Positions 58,387 through 64,000 of a DNA stretch of 64,000 nucleotides are shown piece after piece. The translations under genes were made by a program, and so were the position numbers. The notes beneath the pieces are model-generated. The model was not told the DNA's origin. It saw only the letters and a program-made list of their open reading frames with translations, and made no database searches. The first letter of the stretch is position 1; the number at the start of each line of letters is the position of its first letter. The stretch is from Patescibacteria group bacterium. Lineage in GTDB: Bacteria; Patescibacteriota; Patescibacteriia; 2-12-FULL-60-25. The stretch spans positions 1,177,386 to 1,241,385 of the forward strand of contig JAVHLR010000001.1 of NCBI GenBank assembly GCA_031082005.1. Direction: 5' to 3'.

Positions 58387-58463
58387 GGGCCTTTAGCTCA
58401 GTTGGCTAGAGCGCTTCCATGGCATGGAAGAGGTCAAGGGTTCAAATCCCTTAAGGTCCACCA
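58387..58463 (+). tRNA. tRNA-Ala (GGC)
   Basis: 77 nt with encoded CCA. Acceptor GGGCCTT/AAGGTCC holds the G3-U70 pair that identifies alanine tRNAs; anticodon stem CTTCC/GGAAG with loop ATGGCAT (GGC); T arm AAGGG-TTCAAAT-CCCTT. Confidence 0.95.
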
Positions 58464-58464
58464 C

Positions 58465-58492
58465 AAAAACACCATCGCGCGATGGTGTTTTT
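58465..58492 (+). terminator. terminator of tRNA-Ala
   Basis: AAAAACACCATCGC/GCGATGGTGTTTTT, a perfect palindrome followed by GTTT; usable in both directions for the convergent gene as well. Confidence 0.85.
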
Positions 58493-58509
58493 GTTTATCA
58501 GGCTCGATC

Positions 58510-59325
58510 TTAGATTTCACTCATCCTCGGCGCCAAATCCAATCGATACCGTACCACGCCCTTTTCCTTATCCATCTTCTTCAATTTCGCATTGAGATCT
58601 TTCAGTTGGTGTACCTGCAATAACGCATCTTCGTTGTGCAGATAAGCTGGTACGGCATGCCAACGATTCGTTTCGCGCGCCGCTTCGCGCGCCGCAGCCA
58701 ACACATGCTCCGTCTCCGGCAGGATCCGTGGCGCCGTTAGCGACTTGCTCAACCCTGACTCGACATCCGTCTGCTTCGTTCTTTGTCGAACCACGACCTT
58801 CACCGGTCCCGTTTCGACCGGTTCGATTTGAGACGCCGTCTGTTCCTGCTTCTCTTCCTGAATCACAACGGGCATGAATGGAGTCTTGCCCCTGACAAGC
58901 AACTCGGATCGGATGATCTCCAACCGTTGGACGATCTCCCTACTCGGACTCTTACGATGAGCCATGCGATCTTGCCAATGCTTCAGCTCGACCTCGAGCT
59001 GTTCCCCATTTTTCACGCTTGCCTCCAGACGTTGTAACGCTAACTTCAAATCGGATTGCGACTTCTTCACCTTGTCCAACTTCACCTGATCCTTGATTTG
59101 CCTCAACGACCTCAACTGCAGGGAAGTATCCTGCAGTCGTTGGTCATACGTCTTGAATATTTGCTCGAACTCATCAGCCAAAGCCCTCTGTTCCTTGGCC
59201 AATCCGCTGATAGCCCGATCCTCTGCCGATACACCTTCGGCTACACGCTCAACCTGTTGCTCCGCCGGATAATCGGGCACAACAAGGGGAAATAATCTTT
59301 CCCATATGGCGTGAATCCATGACAT
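58510..59325 (-). CDS. coiled-coil protein, unknown
   Basis: 271 residues, MSWIHAIWERLFPLVVPDYPAEQQ..., with a long coiled coil (about 35-145), a Glu/Gln/Val linker and an Arg-rich helical end (LNAKLKKMDKEKGVVRYRLDLAPRMSEI). No signal peptide. It follows the Wzy/TPR gene by 4 nt, so it may assist that protein. No family recognised. Confidence 0.68.
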   Translation of the reverse strand: MSWIHAIWERLFPLVVPDYPAEQQVERVAEGVSAEDRAISGLAKEQRALADEFEQIFKTYDQRLQDTSLQLRSLRQIKDQVKLDKVKKSQSDLKLALQRLEASVKNGEQLEVELKHWQDRMAHRKSPSREIVQRLEIIRSELLVRGKTPFMPVVIQEEKQEQTASQIEPVETGPVKVVVRQRTKQTDVESGLSKSLTAPRILPETEHVLAAAREAARETNRWHAVPAYLHNEDALLQVHQLKDLNAKLKKMDKEKGVVRYRLDLAPRMSEI

Positions 59326-59329
59326 CTTT

Positions 59330-61810
59330 TTAAGGATTCTTCACTTCGTTCAACGGCTTGGGACCGCTGACTTCTTCTTTCACCGGTTCCGGCATCGTCG
59401 TAGCCGCTGGCTTCGCTTTCGCATCCCTAGCCTTCATCAACGAATCCAAGCGCTGTTCCACGGTCTGATTGCCTGCATTTAACTTCTGTACTTCCTGGAC
59501 CTGTGCGATAGCGTCATCATACCTGCCCTCTTCTTCGTACAGGACCGAGAGGTACCAACGCGCGTTCGAGTAGTTAGGCTCCAAAGCCACGATCTGTTCG
59601 AAGATATCCCGTGCCTGGTCCTTTTGGCCATCGCGATAATACAGGATGCCAAGCTGGAAACCCACGCCTATATCCCGATTATTCGTCTTGAGCACCGCCA
59701 ACATCTTATCTATGGCGTCCTTCAACCTTTCCTGACGTTCATACAATATCGCCAGGTTGTAGTGCGCTGCAGCAAAATCCGGCTTTGCTTGTACCGCCTG
59801 GTTCAACTGCTCTGCCGCTTTATCCAGCTCTGCCTTCACATTCGTCTCTGCCTCCTTACGCTTCGCCTCGTCCTTGGAAAGCAACAGCGTCTTATAGGCA
59901 TCGGAACGCATGATGTAGAGCTTGCCGATTTCGTTATAGTAGACGGGATTGTTCGGCTCCAGATCCAAAGCCTTCTCGAAATTCGTGATCGCCAATTCGT
60001 CTGCGCCTGGCATGAATGAAGCCACTGCTTGATAGATGATAGCCAGATTAGCCCAGTTATCTACATTATTCGGCGAAATCTCGGTAGCTTTCAGGGCGTT
60101 ATCCCGCGAATCGTTCACTAATTTAAGGATTGCCTTAGTTTGGTCCTGATCCGGTTGTTGGTTTACCTTATTCAGTTCCTCATTGACTTTGATCAGATAG
60201 GCTTGCGATAAGTTGCGATGATACGCGTCATTGAGCCGGTTCAAAGACACGGCTGTCTGCAAGCGACTTATCGAATCATCGATCGATCTGCCCTCACGAT
60301 ACGAAATGACCGCCTTCGAATACGCCGCGTCAGCGACTAGCCGCTGCCCTGACAACCAAAGGACCGAAACAGCGCACACGGAAACCACAATCAATACGAC
60401 CGACAAAGTGGTCATCACGGCCGGCTTCTTTTGTCCGTCTAGCGTCAATTTGTTCTTCGCAACTAAAGACGCCAATAGCGCCAGCAGGAACCAGAAGACG
60501 AAATGATGGCTGAAATTATAGTTATAGAAGAAAGCAATGAACGCGCTGACCAACCATCCAGCGAAAACCGTCAGATAAGCCTGCCACTCATCATCCCCTT
60601 TTTCTTTCACTAGATGGACAGCGCTCTTGAAGATGGCCGACAACAGCAACAGCAGCCACAACGAAGTGCCGACGATACCGATGGTCGCGAGCAAGGTGTA
60701 GAAAGTCGAAAGACCACGTTCGAAACGTATCGTCCAGAACTGCGACAGATTCACGCTCGGCGCGCGGAATTTGGAATAGTCATAAATCCACGTACCTGGC
60801 CCAGTTCCGAAGAATGGCTTTTGCTGCAGCGATTGCTTGGCGATATTCCACGAATGAGTCGCCGAAGGAGAGACCTCTGCCGGTAATTCAAGCTTGATCG
60901 GGGTCGGCCAGATGAGCAAAATCGCGGAGACCACCGCCAACACCGAAGGCACGATTATCTTTACCGGGTGCTTGATCGATCGCGTGCGTGCAAAAGTGAT
61001 GCCCACCAAAACCAAGGTGCCGAACAGCAGCGTGACCCAGGTCGGCCAAAAATCCACCAAAAACATGAAGACCAGGGGCAGCACCATCGTCGCCCAAACT
61101 AAAACTTTCGCTGCGACACTGCCTTTGCTGCGCTGACCCAAAATACACTTCTCGTCCTTGCAGCCCAAAATCGTCAGTGAGGCGGATAAAACCAACGGGA
61201 TGGTCAAGAACATGGCCAACGAGTTTATCGTCCCGACGCTGTTGAAGCTCTTGGCCGCCGTAATCGGCCAGGCCCAGGCTAAGGGGTAAATGCCGAAGAT
61301 CTGCAGTAACCCATACAGCACAACCGCCAACGAGGATCCCAAAAACGCCAGTACCAAATGGTACAACCTCGTCGTGTCCTGGATACGATTGACTGCGACC
61401 AGATAAAACACGACAAATGAAGCGATTGTCACGAACGACCACTGCATTTGGCCGAAGTTGCCGACCAGCGAAAGATATCTGTCAGCGGAGAACAGACTCG
61501 TCACAAGATACCCGACGAAAAACACAGCGACCACCAGGTGCAGCCAGGAACGCGTCAGGCTGAATTTCTTGTCCAACACCGCTTTGCCCAACCAAGCTAT
61601 AAGCGCAACCATGGACAGCACGACCAACAATGTTTGCTTATTCAGCTCAAGAACGTCGAGCGTATTAGGCATGTACCACAGCGGCACAGCCACCACGGCT
61701 ACATACAGACAGGCATCTACCAGTCTGCCTAACCATTTCGAAATCTTGCTTTCTGTCGGTTGCGTCGCCACAGACGTGACTGAACTTGGGTTGTTTGAAA
61801 GTTCCTCCAT
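59330..61810 (-). CDS. O-antigen ligase-like membrane protein with C-terminal TPRs
   Basis: 826 residues. About twelve helices (residues 30-500) with the Wzy/WaaL loop ATHSWNIAKQSLQQKPFFGTGPGTWIYDYSKFR, then from about 530 four or five tetratricopeptide repeats (for example ATEISPNNVDNWANLAIIYQ, ALDLEPNNPVYYNEIGKLYI, AVQAKPDFAAAHYNLAILYERQ, IVALEPNYSNARWYLSVLYEEEG) and a Lys/Pro tail. It may act in glycan ligation or protein O-glycosylation, with the TPRs binding a partner. Promoter at 61845-61873. Confidence 0.88.
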   Translation of the reverse strand: MEELSNNPSSVTSVATQPTESKISKWLGRLVDACLYVAVVAVPLWYMPNTLDVLELNKQTLLVVLSMVALIAWLGKAVLDKKFSLTRSWLHLVVAVFFVGYLVTSLFSADRYLSLVGNFGQMQWSFVTIASFVVFYLVAVNRIQDTTRLYHLVLAFLGSSLAVVLYGLLQIFGIYPLAWAWPITAAKSFNSVGTINSLAMFLTIPLVLSASLTILGCKDEKCILGQRSKGSVAAKVLVWATMVLPLVFMFLVDFWPTWVTLLFGTLVLVGITFARTRSIKHPVKIIVPSVLAVVSAILLIWPTPIKLELPAEVSPSATHSWNIAKQSLQQKPFFGTGPGTWIYDYSKFRAPSVNLSQFWTIRFERGLSTFYTLLATIGIVGTSLWLLLLLSAIFKSAVHLVKEKGDDEWQAYLTVFAGWLVSAFIAFFYNYNFSHHFVFWFLLALLASLVAKNKLTLDGQKKPAVMTTLSVVLIVVSVCAVSVLWLSGQRLVADAAYSKAVISYREGRSIDDSISRLQTAVSLNRLNDAYHRNLSQAYLIKVNEELNKVNQQPDQDQTKAILKLVNDSRDNALKATEISPNNVDNWANLAIIYQAVASFMPGADELAITNFEKALDLEPNNPVYYNEIGKLYIMRSDAYKTLLLSKDEAKRKEAETNVKAELDKAAEQLNQAVQAKPDFAAAHYNLAILYERQERLKDAIDKMLAVLKTNNRDIGVGFQLGILYYRDGQKDQARDIFEQIVALEPNYSNARWYLSVLYEEEGRYDDAIAQVQEVQKLNAGNQTVEQRLDSLMKARDAKAKPAATTMPEPVKEEVSGPKPLNEVKNP

Positions 61811-61844
61811 AAAATATCGATGTAAGATGTTATTTCTGTCGCTA

Positions 61845-61873
61845 AGTATAGCACACGGATTACACGAGCTGAA
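61845..61873 (-). promoter_or_regulatory. promoter of the Wzy/TPR gene
   Basis: -35 TTCAGC (61873-61868), 17 bp, -10 TATACT (61850-61845). The rest of 61874-62100 shows nothing recognisable apart from CTCTAAAAGAGG-like repeats near 62080. Confidence 0.5.
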
Positions 61874-62100
61874 CCATCCAAAACACCAGAAACCTACCCT
61901 ATCTAGATGGATAACTCCGCTGTTGTCTTAGTCCGTGTCAACCAAACCACCCATTCCCGAAGAAACGGGGGCTATAAAAGTACTGAACACTCATTCTACT
62001 CAATGCCCAAAAATCCAAGCAAAGCGTTAACTAAACTATAAAATTCAAATGACTTTTAGAAGTTAGAAAACGTTTTTGACCTCTAAAAGAGGCTAAACTA

Positions 62101-62129
62101 TTGACAAATCCGGGCTTTACTGCTATACA
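62101..62129 (+). promoter_or_regulatory. consensus promoter of the kelch-like lipoprotein
   Basis: TTGACA (62101-62106), 17 bp, TATACA (62124-62129), preceded by AGAGGCTAAACTA. AAGGAGG (62154-62160) is the ribosome site. Confidence 0.7.
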
Positions 62130-62167
62130 GCGATTATAGCGCGTTCTTTTCCCAAGGAGGGTTTGTC

Positions 62168-63400
62168 ATGTTCAAGAAGATGTTCCTGATCGCTTTCGCC
62201 GTCCTCGTCGCTGCCTGTGGTGGCGACGTCGGTGACACGGGCGAGGATATCGCCCAGAACGATGAGTCGCTTGCCTACAATCAAGCCAGGCCATTCCCCA
62301 GCACCGTGGTCAACTACCGCGACATGCTGAAGGTCAAGCCCGCGGTCACCTATCCACTTACCCCGGGCTGGCAGATCGTCAGCAAGACCAACGCGCCCTC
62401 GGCGCGCGTCTACCACTCGGCTGTCTGGACGAACGCGTGGATGATCATCTGGGGCGGCGCCAACGGTTCGGTCGGCTACGTCAACGACGGCGGACTGTTC
62501 GATGTCGCTGCCGACCTCTGGGCGCCCATGACCACCATCAACGCACCGGCGCCTCGCGGATATCACACCGCTGTGTGGACCGGCAACCGCATGCTCGTCT
62601 GGGGCGGCTACGACTACTACTCCATGTTCAATTCTGGAGGGTCGTACAACCCCAACGCGAACGCCTGGAGCTCGACGAGCACCAGCGGCGCACCGTCTGG
62701 TCGTATGTACCACTCGGCCGTATGGACCGGAAGCCGCATGATCGTCTGGGGCGGACAGCCCGGCGCTGGCCTCTACGCCAACGACGGCGGGGTGTACAAC
62801 CCCTCGTCGAACAGCTGGATCACGATGAGCACCGTCGGAGCGCCCAGCGCCCGCGCCTTCCACTCGGCCGTATGGACCGGAAGCCGCATGATCGTGTGGA
62901 GCGGCGGCACCAACAATGCAGGATACGGCGACGGAGCGCTCTATGACCCGGCTACGAACAGCTGGACCGCAATGAGCACCGTCGGAGCGCCCAGCGCTCG
63001 CCGTGGCCACTCCACTGTCTGGACCGGCTCGAAGATGATCGTCTGGGGCGGACAGACCGCCAACGGCATCACGCAAAGCGGCGGGGTGTACGACCCAGCC
63101 ACGAACAGCTGGACCACCATGAGCACCATCGGAGCGCCCAGCGCTCGCATCAGCCACGCCACGGCGTGGACCGGAACCAAGATGGTCGTCTGGGGCGGCT
63201 ACGACAACCAGTCATCCCTGGACAACGGCGGCATCTACGACCCAGCTATGGACACCTGGACGCCCACGGTCCAGACCGGCGCCCCCAGCGCCCGCATGCT
63301 CACGTCCGCAGTCTGGGCCAACGCGTTCGTCCTCCTCTGGGGCGGCCTCGGCCAGAACCAGAGCGACTACAAGCGGGACACGCTCCTCTACGTGCCCTGA
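62168..63400 (+). CDS. kelch-like repeat lipoprotein
   Basis: 410 residues. Lipobox LVAAC (Cys 18), a short linker, then seven or eight repeats of about 48 residues, e.g. RMYHSAVWTGSRMIVWGGQ ... GGVYNPSSNSWITMSTVGAPSAR. The repeat core (HSAVWTGxxMIVWGG, Y(D/N)PxxNSW) is that of kelch/galactose-oxidase beta-propellers, so a 7-bladed surface propeller is likely. Repeats are also similar in DNA (TGGACCGGAAGCCGCATGAT twice), indicating recent duplication. The gene is G+C-rich, with consensus promoter, ribosome site and terminator. Ligand unknown. Confidence 0.85.
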   Translation: MFKKMFLIAFAVLVAACGGDVGDTGEDIAQNDESLAYNQARPFPSTVVNYRDMLKVKPAVTYPLTPGWQIVSKTNAPSARVYHSAVWTNAWMIIWGGANGSVGYVNDGGLFDVAADLWAPMTTINAPAPRGYHTAVWTGNRMLVWGGYDYYSMFNSGGSYNPNANAWSSTSTSGAPSGRMYHSAVWTGSRMIVWGGQPGAGLYANDGGVYNPSSNSWITMSTVGAPSARAFHSAVWTGSRMIVWSGGTNNAGYGDGALYDPATNSWTAMSTVGAPSARRGHSTVWTGSKMIVWGGQTANGITQSGGVYDPATNSWTTMSTIGAPSARISHATAWTGTKMVVWGGYDNQSSLDNGGIYDPAMDTWTPTVQTGAPSARMLTSAVWANAFVLLWGGLGQNQSDYKRDTLLYVP

Positions 63401-63418
63401 ACAATCCCCCACCTACAC

Positions 63419-63456
63419 AGAAGCGTATCCCCTCGGATGCGCTTCTATCTTTTTTA
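63419..63456 (+). terminator. terminator of the kelch-like gene
   Basis: AGAAGCG-TATCCCCTCGGATG-CGCTTCT followed by ATCTTTTTTATT. Confidence 0.8.
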
Positions 63457-63471
63457 TTCATACTTGCTCCT

Positions 63472-63561
63472 GTCATCGCGAGTGAAACGAAGCAATTTAC
63501 CCCCCACACGTAACATTTACTTGTTGTAAGTTTGCTTCGTCGTTTCCCTCCTCGCAAAGAC
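63472..63561. mobile_element. gene-free inverted-end unit (90 bp)
   Basis: Left GTCATCGCGAGTGAAACGAA...GCAATTTACC; right inward from 63561 GTCTTTGCGAGGAGGGAAAC...GCAAACTTACA. Same type as 43018-43115 and 51670-51767. Confidence 0.55.
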
Positions 63562-63575
63562 AGATTCTTCTCTTT

Positions 63576-63640
63576 GTCATCCCGGGCATAGACCCGGGAT
63601 CTAATTTTTTCGTCATTCCCGTGCAGACGGGAATCCAGGC
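63576..63640 (+). repeat. two abutting palindromic repeats
   Basis: GTCATCCCGGGCATAGACCC and GTCATTCCCGTGCAGACGGG...AATCCAGGC, each a GTCAT-headed palindrome of the family found in dinB. Confidence 0.6.
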
Positions 63641-63651
63641 CCAGAGTCCGT

Positions 63652-64000
63652 TTATTCCGTCGAAGTCGTTGAACTCGCCGTATCCTCTGAAACCGTACTC
63701 GTCGCGACTTCCTCAATCACCGTCTCCGGCAACATCGGCCCATAGATGAGTCCGGAAGTCGGGTCATACGGAGCGGATGTGTTGTCCGAGAATGACATGG
63801 TAGAGCCGTCAGAAGAGGCTTCAGCCGTCCAGGAGAAGGTGAGGTCAAAGGAAGGAGCTTCGGAGACGATGATGGTGAATCCGGAGTCAGTCACCTGTGT
63901 CACCCAATATCCAGAACCGACTGTTCCATACGGTCTCACATGCACAATCGGATAAGCGTTCAAGCTGGGGAATGTGACCTTGACCTCCTTGGAGCCAGCA
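63652..64000 (-). CDS. C-terminal part of a secreted protein (runs off window)
   Basis: The frame is open to base 64000, so the last 115 residues or so are seen. The visible segment (TFPSLNAYPIVHVRPYGT ... YWVTQVTDSGFTIIVSEAPSFDLTFSWTAEAS) is a beta-rich domain of the type found at the end of long fibre-like surface proteins, where a GFTI strand follows a conserved Gly/Trp region. The tail is Thr/Ser/Glu-rich (ATSTVSEDTASSTTSTE). Family assignment is tentative; the start lies outside the window. Confidence 0.6.
   Translation of the reverse strand, partial: AGSKEVKVTFPSLNAYPIVHVRPYGTVGSGYWVTQVTDSGFTIIVSEAPSFDLTFSWTAEASSDGSTMSFSDNTSAPYDPTSGLIYGPMLPETVIEEVATSTVSEDTASSTTSTE

Overview
The window reads as a chromosomal segment of a Candidatus Patescibacteria (CPR) bacterium. 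The signs are compact genes, many short uncharacterised proteins, a cluster of small VirB2/TrbC-like pilins, lamin-tail and SpoIID surface proteins, stand-alone GIY-YIG nucleases, and no biosynthetic operons. No rRNA or marker gene fixes a finer lineage, so the phylum is an inference. I searched no database; family names come from motifs read in the translations.

Layout. 0-6.6 kb (minus strand): the start of an anchored protein, a 0.3-kb structured RNA candidate with its own promoter, comEC, UDP-glucose dehydrogenase, a small protein and leuS. 6.7-8 kb: a G+C-rich orphan gene. 8-16.8 kb: housekeeping and repair (Ham1-like NTPase, LD-carboxypeptidase, SPFH protein, Y-family polymerase, LexA with a probable operator, M14 peptidase, Na/Ca exchanger, YwbE). 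16.9-18.9 kb: three small genes and an SdpR/SdpI pair. 19-23.3 kb: a large lamin-tail protein and an ABC exporter. 23.4-26.2 kb: a run of tiny, strongly ribosome-bound genes around tRNA-Gly. 26.3-34.4 kb: PolX, a DMT transporter, a carbonic-anhydrase-like protein, tRNA-Leu, an Nramp-like transporter, a short pyrophosphatase and RuvB. 34.5-42.7 kb: envelope genes (bPH2, SpoIID, flippase, O-antigen ligase-like), tRNA-Ser and a peptidoglycan-binding protein. 43-49 kb: a G+C-rich island of three lipoproteins, a 690-residue membrane protein and an acidic 318-residue protein. 49.6-61.8 kb: a GT-C-like membrane protein, six pilins, a solute-binding lipoprotein, galU, ychF, tRNA-Ala and a Wzy-like protein with TPRs. 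62-64 kb: a kelch-like lipoprotein and the end of a secreted protein.

Three patterns cut across the genes. (1) Three GIY-YIG genes, all on the minus strand, each sit in a 0.38-0.42-kb unit bounded by inward-facing inverted ends that begin GTC. Gene-free units of 84-110 bp with the same kind of ends lie around them, which looks like an autonomous/non-autonomous mobile family. (2) Accessory genes carry TTGACA-like -35 boxes, 16-17 bp spacers and often strong Shine-Dalgarno sites, while several core genes have a -10 box only 8-9 nt before ATG, as in leaderless mRNAs. (3) Several other palindromic repeats are scattered, some inside coding sequence and in frame (dinB, O-antigen ligase).

Functionally, galU, ugd, the flippase, two O-antigen ligase-like proteins and the GT-C-like protein point to surface polysaccharide assembly. 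ComEC and the pilins point to DNA uptake or surface appendages. LexA, DinB, RuvB and PolX cover DNA repair.
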